A stretch of DNA of 64,000 bases, from assembly GCA_033977485.1 (NCBI GenBank), contig CM066994.1, forward strand, positions 43,425,155 through 43,489,154. The letters are read 5' to 3'. This DNA is from Hydrangea macrophylla (taxonomy: Eukaryota > Streptophyta > Magnoliopsida > Cornales > Hydrangeaceae). The stretch's first letter is position 1; every line of letters begins with the position of its first letter. The notes under the pieces were generated by a model. That model made no database searches. It had not been told where the DNA came from and worked only from the letters and a program-made list of their open reading frames with translations. Both the position numbers and the translations under genes were made by a program. Positions 11,150 through 23,987 of the stretch are shown one piece after another.

Positions 11150-13798
11150 CAAAAGAACAAGTTACTAGAGTCAAACTATAGTTATGAGACAACTAACCAA
11201 GTTGGACTTCTAAAATCACTCCATTGACTCTTAGAAAAAAAAAACAATAATATGAATCATAGAAAATAGACAACTGAAACTGTAAGCTATTAATTATGCT
11301 CTTGCATCAGAAAATGTCAATAGGGAATCAATTATATAATCTCAAACTACTGCAACCAATCTTGGCTGCTGTCCACGTTTACGTTTAAAAAACAAAGCCC
11401 TACTCACACTGTTCCAATGGTTAAAACAACCTCATCAAACTTTTTCCATTAGGGTAAAGAATGGCTATCCTAGTGATGTAACTGAAAACTTGTAATATTG
11501 TAATTCAGCTTATGTGTCTACTAAAAGCCACATCCAATCAAAACAGGACCTAGTAATCAGAGAGTAGTAATACTTGTACAGACAAACAATGTAGTACATA
11601 CTTCACTTTCATCATCCAGAACTCTTTCCAAGAAATAAATGTCACAAAATTTCGAGATTTCCAATAATACTTCCATCCTAGAGGATCTCACAGTTGCTTG
11701 TTTGCCCACAATGTGAGCCATAATGTCAGTATTTGTCAGATTGCTAATTTGAGCACAAAGTTCACCAAAGAAAATTCAATTGAAAGAGAACATCGCTACC
11801 TGAAGCTCCTCAAGACTACTTCCCTCAAGGACTATGCCGACTAACCGGCATGTTACATACATAGAGGCAACAAAAGCATGAAAAATAAATCAAATAACAG
11901 TAAAGGATCATCATATCTAACAATGCTTTGGAATGACATTTTCTAATGGATTCTCACCAACTATAATGATATTCTCTCTTTCAGTCTCAACTTATACGCA
12001 TTAGGAAAGATTTTTACTTTTCAAAGAGCAAGTCTTACTTGCTTCCTCTTCCAAGTTGGAGACAATGTTTTACATTTGAGAATATATTGCTCCATTGGGA
12101 TAGAGTTGGAAATTATTTGCTATAGGAGTGGAGGGGTATGGGCTCTATCAATGCCAACTCATGCTCCAATGTGCCAAACACCATCTCTAACTAAACGCCA
12201 AAAGCAAAGCATGTAAGACTTCCTTTGGTGAAAAAAATTTAAAATTGTATTAGATTGCATCTTTAAAATAAGATGGTAATGAAGAGGATAATCTAAATCC
12301 AATATGCGAGGGAAAAAGCATACCAAAGTTATCATTCCTAACACTATTATGTATTATCCATTAACCCCAAGATTTGAGCGAGATCATAAATAAATAAAAG
12401 AAAAAGAAATGACACAATTGGGTTATTTTCTACATCATCATTATGGAAGTTACATAGCAGCAATCAATATTAGGGCATCAGGTAACATAGAGTCATAGAC
12501 TATGCAGCACAGATTCAATTTGGGTGTCATGTTCATATCGATTTTGCGCTGACACGCGAAAACACATTAGTTCATTTATTTCATTGGACACCCATCAAAA
12601 ACGGGGCCAAACAAGGGAGTGGACACGGCACGGGGGCTCCTTCGAATCAATCTTTTTAAAAATTTTAAGGTTAAGCTTGTAATATAATGAAATGGGAAAT
12701 AAGCAATGTGTTTATGTAAAAATTAAGTGAGGGGAGTTGAGATCAGTGTTCTAAATATCAGCCCTGGTCGCACCTAGGTGCTAGGCAGGCCTGGCCGCAA
12801 CATTTTTAACCCTAGGCGTTTTGTAAAACTAAGAATCGTCTAGGGGATTAGACAGGATCTAGGTGGCACTAGGAGGACCTTTTCTAAAATCTTTTTTTAA
12901 ATGGGGAGGTGAGGTTGTAATTTTAGTAAAATGAAAATAAATTAAATTAAGGGTGTTTATGAAAAAGATGAAAACTTTGTGGGTTAGGCTTTAATTTTTA
13001 ATTTTTTTTTTAAGTTTGGGAATAAAAAATGCATATATTTATAAGTAGTAATTTAGTTTAGTAAGCACTTATTTTTAATTTCGTTTAAAAATAAATTCTC
13101 TCATATGATTTCCCGAATCGCCACATTGGTCAGAGCCGTGTTACATAAATCACAGAAAGAAAAGTGCACTTGACAATTATAACTAGTTGGTTATAAAGAT
13201 ACTATAAGAATGAGAAGTGCATCTACTAGCCCATTAGGTTACGCAATTTGACATAATTAGGTGAAACATTTTGGGATTTCCCTTCCTTTATTGCTTGGCA
13301 AAACATGTAGCCAGATCCCAACAGTGTTACTTGAAGTATCAAACCTTCAGCAATCTCCCTATTTACATGGAGTGAAATTTTCTTTTTGTTCTTTTGTGCC
13401 AATGCATACCCAATATTTTTCGTTTTCATTTTGATCTCAAATTTTTCATTGTACTTTTGAGTATAATTCTGTAATATACTCACACTATAACCATTGTAAC
13501 GTACCGTATTTTTTTCAATTCCATTTTTTTTTACTAAAAATGATTCTATCCAAGTGCGATTCTGTCATAAAGTAAAATGTTTGTCCGATGAAGGTCCTAA
13601 GATACTACATCAAAACCAAATATATAGCACATGCCTAATAATTTGAGAAGTATATCGAGAAATTACTTTCCTTCCTTCACTCAAGTTGTGCCTAACTACT
13701 AGCCCTAGATTTGGCTGCAAGGGGAAAATTAATCATGAAATAGATCAATACAGACATATAATCCAAGTATGGGTTTAAAGCCTTACCAAATACCTTTA
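11150..13798. other. AT-rich non-coding stretch
   Basis: No domain or RNA gene recognised. A minus-strand frame at 13226-13483 (85 codons, lysine-rich) has no family I recognise and is not supported by neighbours. A dispersed-repeat fragment lies at 12744-12900. The stretch 12540-12660 carries a GC-richer patch (GGACACGGCACGGGGGC) without an evident role. Confidence 0.5.
12744..12900 (+). mobile_element. hAT-like MITE fragment (one end)
   Basis: It starts CAGTGTTCTAAATATCAG, close to the CAGTGTTTTAAAAACCGG terminus of the hAT element ending at 53548, and is followed by inverted CCTAGGTGC / GCACTAGG-type strings. No matching right end was found. Confidence 0.35.
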
Positions 13799-14024
13799 TC
13801 TATTGAAAGAACTCATCAATAACATTCTGTGCTCTTGAATCTTCAGAAGATGAGCAAACTACTGAAGATATCAAATTTACGTTTGGTTGAGTATTTACAC
13901 CAGAACTACTATGTGTAGGAGCTTGTCGCATAGGCTGCCTTCCTTGAGGTCCATTAGGTCATCTCAATGTAAATATCAATGCAATAGCAAGCCCATCTAG
14001 AGCTCCAGCAGATTGTGAATTATG
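13799..14024 (-). pseudogene. Exon-like frame of unknown gene, downstream half
   Basis: Minus-strand frame running to a stop at about 13799 and ending VVCSSSEDSRAQNVIDEFFQ. It contains a Pro/Gln/Ser-rich stretch (PNGPQGRQPMRQAPTHSSSG) and one internal TGA near 13958. Its composition is unlike the surrounding AT-rich DNA. It begins exactly at the gypsy-2 left edge. If gypsy-2 and one copy of its target duplication are removed, the frame continues without a stop into the sequence at 33346 (upstream VRITLWQKDVLIFAYWQ). This points to an exon cut by the retrotransposon. I do not recognise the family. Confidence 0.4.
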
Positions 14025-14029
14025 CTGCC

Positions 14030-15284
14030 TATAATAACACGTATTTCTTTATTTTAGCAATTTTTAATCGAATGAAAATACCAGTTTTGGAATTTGTTTA
14101 GTATAAATTTTAACTCTGTGTGTGTATCATCGCATGAGCTCAACACACATGTTGATCCCTTATTTGATAACTTGGAGCCCAAAGAATATTTGGTGCACAG
14201 TGTTTTCGTGTATGTGTGTGTGGGGGACTTAAGCTTGAAGCCTCTTAGAGGCCAAGCAAAACATGTTCTCTCTCTCCCTCTCTCGCAGCCTATCACAGAC
14301 ACACACATATAATTATATATATACTTACACAAGTTGGTATATAAGAGCATTTCAACTCAAGCTTGAATTTGGAGCTTAGCATTCTTTGTTTATCAAACTG
14401 AAATTCATTTAGGTAAACATTCTATTAAAATTTCATTTTGGAATTCTTCTATAGTCTGTTGATATAGATATATATATACAGTTTAGAAGCTAATTCATTA
14501 CGGTCGCGATGAACGGTTGATTTAAAATTTTGTCGCCTCTCGGTTTTTCAATTAATTTGAGAGCTATGATTTGATTCATAAAAATCCGATTCCATATTTG
14601 GAATCTATGCGGAAAAGGAAGAGATTCATATATTAAAAGTCCTGTTTTGGTTAAGTTTTAAAATGGGTAAAAACCAGCCTTTGATTTCAAAACAGGGGAC
14701 AAAAAGGAAGAAGAGGACTTTGTGATATCTCGCACGCGCAACTCGCGCGAGCGGCCAGCGCGTGCAACCAGGCTATTTTTGGAAATTGTTTTTAAATGTC
14801 CGCGTGGCCTTTCTCTATATAATTCTCCTGAGCGACCAGCGTGAGCGGCCCACACAAGCGACCTGGGGCAGTTTGGTGAAAACTTCTATTTTTTTGTACT
14901 TGAATCAGAGCTAAGCTATGGGACCTTGTACCCTAAGCTTTAAGAGTTATACTTCACTTTAATTGTAGTTGTACTTATGCTTAGAAGTATTATACCTCAC
15001 TAATGTGCTTATATCATTGTACAAGATAGATTGTAATAGACTGGGCTTTTCGGGATTCTATACTGTGTGATTAAGACTATCCTCGGTGAACGGTAGCTCC
15101 ATATAACCCTCAATAAAGTTGTATGACATGTTAATGGTGTACTTACATGTTTATGTGAATTTGAAATGTTTTATATGTTTACTTGGATGATTTCATCATG
15201 TCTATTGTGTCGCTTTAAATGGATAGCATGTTTGATATGTGATTTATGAATGTTGAATATGTCATAACATTTCATAAGCATGAG
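14030..15284 (+). repeat. Gypsy-2 5' LTR, first part
   Basis: Homologous to 31042-32520 (shared TATTTCTTTATTTTAGCAAT near the start, shared Gln-codon-like blocks later). The first bases are mutated from TGTAATACCCC to TATAATAACAC. It contains a TATATAA at 14816-14822 bracketed by CG-rich modules (14729-14766 and 14828-14870). It is cut at 15284 by the Athila-like element. Confidence 0.85.
14816..14822 (+). promoter_or_regulatory. Likely TATA box, gypsy-2 5' LTR
   Basis: TATATAA, conserved at 32029-32035 in the 3' LTR despite heavy divergence around it, so probably the U3 core promoter. Confidence 0.55.
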
Positions 15285-16783
15285 TGATGTTGTCAGAATC
15301 AAGATATAAAAGTATGCTTTACTTTTCAAGATTTGTAGTGTGGAAGTAAAAGTCGAACCCACAGAGATTGAAACACTAAAGCACTTTAATTTTAAAACCT
15401 AAATCTAATTAATTAAGGAAAACGGTTGATTTGATTTTGATTAAACTAAGAACAATAAAAATAAATCTGAACTATGAAAGCAATTAAAAGTTGTTTTTAA
15501 ACGATATTTTGAGTGAACCTAGGATTGCAAATCCACCACTGGCTTTATAATAAGGGTGTTTCTGCATTCAATTAGCTTATTACATTGGATGATAATAGGG
15601 AATTGCAGCTACAAGACCAATTCCTCCGTCAAGAAGATAACTACGATTCAAGTACCAACATAATTCATCTTCGGTTGGCACAGATTTTCTCACACTAAAC
15701 TAAGGTTGTGGCATAATCCGTCTTTCCTAGACATGAACTATTCGGCTACTTGATATAACAATTCAATTAATCACCATTACATGTAAATAATCCGTACAAG
15801 CACAGCAAATGTAGATCATTGAGCACATCACATTCAAAATAGATGTCAGACAAGAATAAACTTTGAAAGTAATGAATTAATCAATAAAAGTACGATTTTA
15901 TTATTAAAATCCTCGAAACATGTAATCATCATCCATACATAATAAAACTAAAACAAAAACATAAATAACACCCTATTACTTGACCAGGGTTTAATTGAAA
16001 CCCTAGATCTAGGTTTAGTTGGCCATAGAATTGATGATCGGCAAGAGGTTGATGGAGGAGGCCATGGAAATCCTTGGTCTTCTTCTTCTTCTCCTTGCTT
16101 TCCTCTCTTCAATGGCTGAAAGTTTTGTTGTATATGGATGTGTATAATGTTGTGTAATGATGAGTAACCATAAAATTGATTTAGAATAGGATTTATATAG
16201 ATTTTGGAGGGATTATGAGACTTTTTCTTAACCTAATCGTACTAAAACAGCTGTTTTTACGTTTCTGGACGAATTCAGCCAATTCGTATCGCACAAGGCT
16301 CTTAAAGACCTCGAAATACGCATTTTTGACTTTTTCAACGGGTCGCTGGCGCGTGCGGGTCGCTCTAGCGAGGTACCCATTTTTTCACTTTTCTAAGATT
16401 TTTCTCAGCTTTGCGCACCGATCGTAGAATTACGATAACTTTTGACTCGGACCTCGTATTGACTCGTCGTTTGCGGTCACACGTCCGTAAGTTGAAGATC
16501 TACATTTTATATCTCTGGAGAAATTTCTCAAATCCAGAGTATTCATGGTCAAAATTGCCATTTTCCGAGGTTGCTACTGCATTCAGCTTTCACCGGAATC
16601 ACCTTTTGAGCCCAGAATGACTTCCAAAGCCACTAATCATTGGATTTTTGTGCATTTTCAAGTTAAAGCTCCAAAACCTACAAAATATAGAATACTTATT
16701 AAAAAAACAACTAACAACTACATGAAAAGGGCTAACAAAGTATAACTTTAGGATTATAAACAGCAACTAATCGTCGCTGATCA
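15285..16783 (-). repeat. Athila-like element 3' LTR
   Basis: On the plus strand it starts TGATGTTGTCAGAATC and ends GTCGCTGATCA. Near-identical in most blocks to 22521-23987, but with about 25 extra bases after 15344 (GTCGAACCCACAGAGATTG region) that the other copy lacks. A minus-strand TATATAAATCC lies near 16192-16202. Confidence 0.9.
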
Positions 16784-19408
16784 CTCCCCCAAACCTAAAC
16801 TTTGCTAGTCCTCGAGCAAAGAAAAACATAAAAATACATACTCCTATACTTTAAAATCCTAACTCACTGTCGCAGGCAACGCGATTGCATTTAGCATATG
16901 CAACAAGCCTTTTAAACTCCTAGGTATCCCTAGTTGGACGAGTGAAGTCTCGTTAGGACTCTCGTCGAATAAGACACCCACAACTATCTTTATTTCATTA
17001 TATATTTAAAATGTAAAACATAATATTCAATACTCCTTATCATAAAACAATGATTTGAAATAGAATAACAAATATGAAGAAACGAAATCAAACGTCCACC
17101 TACGTCATGAAAAACAATCCCAAGCATATGCATCGTATAAATCAATAGAGTTTCTCGCAAAAGTGCACGTGTGTGATATGGTAGTCAAACGAACACGCGT
17201 ATGTCATGAACTTGGAATATAATTCGGATAACCATCCAACTATGCTTCGACTACAAATCTCACAATGTTAATTACACTCTCAAATGAAACACTTAGAAAC
17301 ATGTGTAATTTCTCTAATATATGGGAGCAAAGGAAATATGCTTTCGACACAAGAAATGCTCACATATGACTCGAAAAAGACGCATGACATGAAAGAACAG
17401 TAGTCTCATGGATAGGACGCCAATAGTCAAGAAAAATTAATCGTTACCATGTTTTAATCCCCCTCCCATTGTTTACATATCCAAATCATGTTTCCTAGGA
17501 TCAAATAGGACTGTTCAAAGGTTGTAACGTGGCTCAGGCAATGAAAAATGATAGAAAGGATTCATTAAGTAGTTCTAGAATGGCATTGTAAGGCATGTTC
17601 GATTTCTTTCATTTTTCTACCAACTTTCATTTTTTCATTCTATTCTTTTCATATATTTTTTAATTTCTTTCTTTTTCTCTTTTCTTCCTTCAACCTTTTT
17701 TCTTTTTCTTTTTTTTTTCTTTTCGTTGCTTTTGAAACAAATATTCACTAAGTACCAAGGCAATTACCCCAAACATCATCTTGTTTCCTTCTTCTTCTTA
17801 AACAATACATCGCCTTGTCACCACTAAAAGTTGATCAATCTTTCAGTGGTAAACTCCAAGTTGACCAAATTGGAGTAAAAAAAGATAATGGTGATTAAAG
17901 AAAGAGAGGCACTTTAAAGGCTCAAAGGGGCAAACTAAGAAAATTTATCATTTTTCGGTCGGTGGTAAAGAAAGAGGGCCTACCATCATTTCCTATGGCC
18001 ATATGGTTCTTCAATGTTTATGACGGAAGATTATTTAGCATGGTAACAAATATTTTAACTTGACTATCAACCAAAATAAGAATAATGAGACTAAACAACG
18101 AGTAGATGTACTATTTCACATGAAATTTGACAAACACAAAATGTACTTATGACCCTCTAAAAAGAAAAGATAGGCTCAAAAGCTCACTAGGTCTAGTCTC
18201 CACACTATGTGTTATCTAGAAATCCGAATTATATTACAATTCACATCAAACATGTATTCAAGCGACTACGTGAAGTGCATAAATTTGTGTGCAAATCCAT
18301 GATATAAAAATATGATTCGAACGATACATATCTTAAAACGTCGCATCATGACTTCAGCAAATGTTTAATCACATCTTTCCTTGTTTACCATTCTATAACA
18401 ATACAAGTTACATAACAAGAAGTATCGACTAGAGATTGCAAAAAGTTCGGTAACATCGTTTATTTAAGTACAAGTATCGAAATTTTTTAAAAATTGGTGT
18501 ATAAAAATGTGCATGCGAGTGCATACCACCAAACCTAAACCTTTCATTGTCCCCAATGAAACAATAAAATGAAAGAAAGGAGAGTATGTAAGGAAGGAAC
18601 AATATTACCTCGATCTCGACAATCACAAACCAAGTGAACGTATATGAATATAGAGATAAAGTTCAATTGCTCCAAATGGAGACACTAATTCACCTGTCAA
18701 CACTTGACAAAAGAAATTAAAAGAACAAAAGAACAATGATAACTAATAGAAACATATATATATATATATAATACAGATTTGTTTTTATAATTTTTTTTAA
18801 TAAACTAAACTAAACTCAAAAGACTCAATAAAACAAACAGAAGTATGAAAACAATGAAGGACTGACTCTATAGGAGCATAAGAAAACAACTGAAAAATAG
18901 AAAAACAATTAACCAGGTGTGGGAAAAAGGAGGTAGGAGAACAAAAGAGATAACCAGAAAACCCTACCTCGCGCGACCGGGCTGCACGAGCTAGCTTCGC
19001 GCACGCGAGCCCTCCACGAGGTAATGCCGAGGCATGTTTTATAAACGTAAAAGAAAAATCTCTAAGTCCCTAGATCGCGCGATCGAACCCCTCGTGCGAT
19101 CGATTCCAGGCGCGAGTAAATACTGAGGGTTCTTATAAAACTTTGCAAAAAAAATTTATCTAAGGGGCAAACTCGCGCGAGCGGGCTGCTCGGGCGACTA
19201 GGTCTTTTCCTCTTGTTCACTTGTTTTATGTATGTAATTCAAAAATAATTTATTTCCGACCCCCAAACCTGTCCAGAAAACTCAAAAGGACTCATTACTG
19301 ACCAAAAATGACCAAAAAGTGTACAAAAATGAGAAAACAGAACAATAAAAGCTTGGATAGCCTCCCAAGAAGCGCTCTCTTTTACGTCTTCAGCTAGACC
19401 ATTCCAGC
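16784..19408 (-). other. Athila-like element, non-coding 3' region
   Basis: This is where RT, RNase H and integrase would lie in an autonomous Athila-type element. No reading frame or motif of those domains is visible on either strand. The stretch holds T-rich tracts (17620-17730), a short (TA)n at 18755, and three CG-rich modules (18966-19018, 19076-19113, 19172-19200) that resemble modules in the LTRs. Confidence 0.7.
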
Positions 19409-21811
19409 TCAAGACTTATGGAGGCAAAACACGGACTTTGTACCCTTGAAGGCATTAGGTAGATTCCGATGGAAAGCAGAAACAATGTCATTATTTGTTA
19501 ACTCGATTGATGGTTCTCCCGGATTATATTCAAATTGATTTCTCACCTTCTGAGTAAATTTAGCATTAGGGTCTTGGTTATTCGAATTCGTCCACTCATT
19601 ATTCACTAAATTGTTCTCCTTACTCAATTGTAATTCTTTATTAGGTTCAATTGTTCGTCTAACCTCACACTCCTCAACACATAGGTAATCATCGTCAATG
19701 TGAGGTTGATCAAAAGCATTAAAAACATTTAATTTAAGGTTCATATTCCCAAACGACACTTTCATCACCCCCGTTCGAAAATTGACACGTGCATTTGCCG
19801 TGGCTAAGAATGGACGACCAAGAATGACAAGAGTGTGTTTTCTAAAATCTAACACTCGTTCAGTGTCAAAGAGCATGAAATCGACAGGATAATAACATTT
19901 ATCAACTTTTACCAAGACATCTTCAACGATTCCTCTAGGAATTTTAACAGAACGATATGCTAATTATATGGTAGCGGCTGTGGGTTTAAGTTCACTTAGA
20001 CCTAATTGTTTATAAACCGTGTAATGTAAGAGATTAACACTTGCTCCAAAGTCAAGGAGAGCCTGATGAATGACAGTATCACCTATGACACATGATATCG
20101 TTGGTGTTCCTGGATCCTTATACTTCAGAGGAGCGTATTGGAAGATCGAACTTATTTTTTCAGTGAGGAAGACCTTTTCTGGAACATAGCTGTGCAACTT
20201 GCACTTTTGAGTGCACAGGTCTTTAAGATATTTAGCGTAAGCGGGAATTTGTTTTATCGCGTTGAGGAATGGAATATTGATTTTCACTTGTTTAAATACC
20301 TCGACTATATCTTATATTTTAAACCCTTTCTTTGAAAAATGTGACGGTTCCTCAACATTTGGTGGAAAGGGCATTTTCGAAATCTAGATAGTTGGGGTTG
20401 GTTCATTTTCTTTCGTAATTCTACTCGTATCCTCACCCTTCTCTTTATTTCGATTAATATTCACATATTTCTCACTCTCATTCGAAATTTCAAGAACTTC
20501 ATCTTCGCGAATAGTCATCATAGTCGAGACGGCGCTTACTTGCTCACTCGAACCCCCATTCTCGTATTGTCCCTTAGAGTTTTGTATAGTTTGACTAGGT
20601 TGCTTACCCTCGTTTCTATGACTCATTGTATTAGCTATTTGTCCCATTTGGGACTCAAGCTTCGCAATGGATTGTGTTTGAGAGTGCACTATTTGTGCTT
20701 GTGCCTGTACTTGTGTTTTGATATTCTTAAGGGATGCCAACACCTTTTCCTCAAAAGCATTAACCCTTGGAGGGTTAAGATTAGGAGGGGGGTGTTGGTA
20801 TTGATATTGTTGAAATTGGGGTTGGTAAGTATTAGGAAAATTATTCGTCATTGGATTATATCTATTTTGTGGGAATTGTTGAATAGAGTTTATGTGTTGC
20901 TCCACGAAATCCAAGAATTGAGATGCGGATGGACATGTAAGTGTAGAATGTGAATGGTCAGAACATATTTGATAAGTTTCGTAAGAGGGTGCGCTAGGTG
21001 TTTGGTTCATTGTCATAAGTCGGTCAAATTTTTTAGATAGTTCTTGTAATTCAATTGAGTGACTTGAATCAAACTTTACCTCTCGTTTAGGTTGCAGAAG
21101 ATATCCCTCGGGGCGTATAGACACAGCCTGGTGCATAGAGTTTTCGTTTAATGTTTCAAAAATTTTCTAGGCCTCATCGGCGCTTTTGTGGAGGAACGTC
21201 CCTGCACAAACAGCATCGACTGTGTTACGCATAGAGGGGATCAGCCCTTCGTAGAAAACTTGTACCAATTGCCACTTGAGAAATTGATGATGTGGGCAAG
21301 AGCGTAATAATTCTTTAAATTGTTCCCAAGTGTCATAGAACGTTTCCCCATCTTGCATTACAAAGTTTGTTACGGATTTTCTTATTTGATTTGTACGCAT
21401 AATAGGGAAAAACTTTTGTAAGAACGCTGTGTGCAACTCTTCCCATGTCTTAATAGTGTTTGGCTCCAGAGATTGGAGCCAATACTTAGCTTAATCTTTT
21501 AAAGAGAATAGGAAGAGACGCAGTTTTAACTCATCGTCAGTTAGGTTTTGAATTTTTAAAGTAGCACAAATATCTTGAAAGTCTCCTAAATGCTGATATG
21601 GGTCATCTTTCATACAACCATGGAATGAGGGAAGTAGCGCAATGGTGGATGACTTTATGTCAAAGTGAGATGCCGTCACCTCCGGTAATTCTATACATGA
21701 TGGTGGTGTGTAGGCCGTAGGAGTGAAATAGTCTTTCAGCGGAGGAGGCGGGGGTATATTAGGGTTATTTTCATTATTTCCGTTGTTCCCGTTATTTCCA
21801 ACGTCGGCCAT
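19409..21811 (-). pseudogene. Athila-like Gag-protease, one frame with stops
   Basis: About 801 codons in a single minus-strand frame, from ATG at 21811 to a stop at 19409, with no frameshift but about six in-frame stops (near 21490, 21166, 20382, 20306 and 19963). Domain order: Asn/Pro-rich N-terminus, capsid-type retrotransposon Gag with FQDICATLKIQNLTDDELKL and WEELHTAFLQKFFP (residues about 90-220), Gln/Pro-rich middle with a coiled coil (AQAQIVHSQTQSIAKLESQM), then a retropepsin: ALLDFGASVNLL (active Asp in a DFGAS instead of the usual DLGAS) and LVILGRPFLATANA. Several stops look like W-to-TAG or Q-to-TAA transitions. Gag forms the particle and the protease cleaves it. Confidence 0.85.
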
Positions 21812-22520
21812 TGGAATAGATTAGATGTTAATGACACGTGTTTTCTTTAGTCTTTTAAGGGTACTTCGTATTTCAAACTCAAATAAAGACGACGGTTCAG
21901 GTGTCGAATCGTTGTCTACATCAACCGAGCTCTAGAAGCTTGAGTTGAGGACCTAAAGACTTTAAGGGTACGTTCAAGTTCAATATTAATCGGATGTAAT
22001 TTTGGTTTACTCGAACGGGTACCAAACATAAACTAAAGAAAAACGAAACTAAGATAATGACTGACTCAAAAAAAATGAAAAGCAGTCACAAAAATAATCA
22101 AGCACGCATGCACACAGTACTACTATGATGCATGCAATAATCCTTTATGCAGTGATTCGCGTCAAAGCCCAGTGCCCCGGGTTTCCTAGCTAATGCAGTG
22201 CTCACTCTACACCTAACCTAATGCAAGTAATTGTGTCTCAGCGCCCTGACTTACAGTGATTTGATACGAAATTTTTAAGGAAGCAATTTATATTTATTTT
22301 ATTTTAATTGTTTTACGTAAGCTCCTTGGTGTGCTAAGCTTGTCCTTTCCAAGACGCTAGAATTTGATGACTCGAGAAAATCTACAAAATAAAAGGAAAC
22401 GTTAGTGACTCAAAGAAAAATAAGACAAAGAAAACCTAATACAATATTTACGGATTAACTAAACTAAGATTCTAAAACTATAGGTAGTAATTTGCAATCC
22501 CCGGCAACGTCGCCAAAAAT
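21812..22520 (-). other. Athila-like leader and primer-binding site
   Basis: The leader has no coding. The primer site is at 22500-22517, directly inside the 5' LTR (minus strand TTGGCGACGTTGCCGGGG), one base from the GGCGCCGTTGCCGGGG site shared by many Athila-type plant elements. Confidence 0.75.
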
Positions 22521-23987
22521 TGATGTTGTCAGAATCAAGATATAAAAGTATGCTTTACTTTCCAAGATTTGTAGTGTGGAAGTAACTAAAGCACTTTAAT
22601 TTTAAAACCTAAATCTAATTAATTAAGGAAAATGGATTTTGATTTGATTTTTGATTAAACTAAGAACAATAAAAATAAATCTAAACTATGAAAGCAATTA
22701 AAAGTTATTTTTAAACGATATTTTAAGTGAACCTAGGATTGCAAATCCACCACTAGCTTCATAATAAGGGTATTTCTGCATTCAATTAGCTTATTACATT
22801 GGATGATAATGGGGAATTGTAGCTACAAGCCCAATTCCTCCGTCAAGAAGATAACTACGATTCAAGTACCAACATAATTCATCTTCAGTTGGCACAGATT
22901 GTCTCACACTAAACTAGGGTTGTGGCACAATCCGTCTTTAGGCATGAACTATTCGGCTACTTGATATCGCAATTCAATTAAGCACCATTACATGTAAATA
23001 ATCCATACAAGCACAGCAAATATAGATCATTGAGCACATCACATTCAAAATAGATTTAAGACAAGAATAAACTTTGAAAGTAATGATTTAATCAATGGAT
23101 GTACGATTTTATTATTAAAATCCTCGAAACATGTAATCATCATCCATACATAATAAAACTAAAAGAAAAACATAAATAACACCGTATTACTTGACTAGTG
23201 TTTCATTGAAACCCTAGATCTAGGTTTAGTTGGCCATAGAATTGATGATCGGCAAGAGGTTGATGGAGGAGGCCATGGAAATCCTTGGTCTTCTTGTTCT
23301 TCTCCTTGCTTTTCTCTCTTCAATGGCTAAAAGTTTTGTTGTATATGGATGTGTATAATGTTGTGTAATGATGTATAACCACAAAATTGATTTAGAATAT
23401 GATTTATATAGATTTTGGAGAGATTAGGAGACTTTTTCTTAACCTAATCGTACTAAAATAGCTGTTATTATGTTTTCGGACTTATTCAGCCAATTCGGAT
23501 CTCACAAGGCTCTTTAGGACCTCGAAATACGCATTTTGACTTTTTCAACGGGTCACTCGCGCGGGTCGCGCGCGCGAGGTACCTATTTTTTTTTCTTTTC
23601 TCAAATTTTTCTCAGCTTTGCGCACCGATCGTAGAATTACAATAACTTTTGACTCAGACCTCATATTGACTCAAAGTTTATGGCCATGCATCCGTAACTC
23701 GAAGATCTACATTTTAAATCTTTGAGAAATTTCTCAAATCCAAAGTATTCATGGTCAAAAATGCCATTTTTCGAGGCTGCTACTGCATTCAACTTTCACC
23801 GGAATCAACTTTTGAGCCCAGAATGACTTCCAAAGCCACTAATCATTGGATTTTTGTGTATTTCAAGTTAAAGCTCCAAAACCTACAAAATATAGAATAC
23901 TTATTAGAAAACAACTAATAACTACATGAAATGGGCTAACAAAGCATAACTTTAGGACTATAAACGACAACTATTCGTCCCCGATCA
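22521..23987 (-). repeat. Athila-like element 5' LTR
   Basis: Same termini as 15285-16783 (TGATGTTGTC ... CCCGATCA on the plus strand). It carries the CG-rich block CACTCGCGCGGGTCGCGCGC near 23550. Flanked on the right by the ATGAG target duplication. Confidence 0.9.

Larger units (their letters stand above)
15285..23987 (-). mobile_element. Athila-like gag-protease-only LTR retrotransposon
   Basis: Minus-strand element of 8,703 bp with LTRs of 1,499 and 1,467 bp, a perfect 5 bp target duplication ATGAG (15280-15284 and 23988-23992), a GGCGACGTTGCCGGGG primer site and a GGTTTGGGGGAG polypurine tract (about 16784-16796). It encodes one Gag-protease frame (19409-21811). There is no trace of RT, RNase H or integrase in the 2.6 kb between the protease and the 3' LTR, so it is a non-autonomous element. 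It sits inside the gypsy-2 5' LTR and is therefore younger than gypsy-2. Confidence 0.9.

Noticed and set aside
13226..13483. 85-codon Lys-rich minus frame near the exon-like segment
   Set aside because: No recognised domain, no splice link that I can support to 13799-14024, AT-rich composition.
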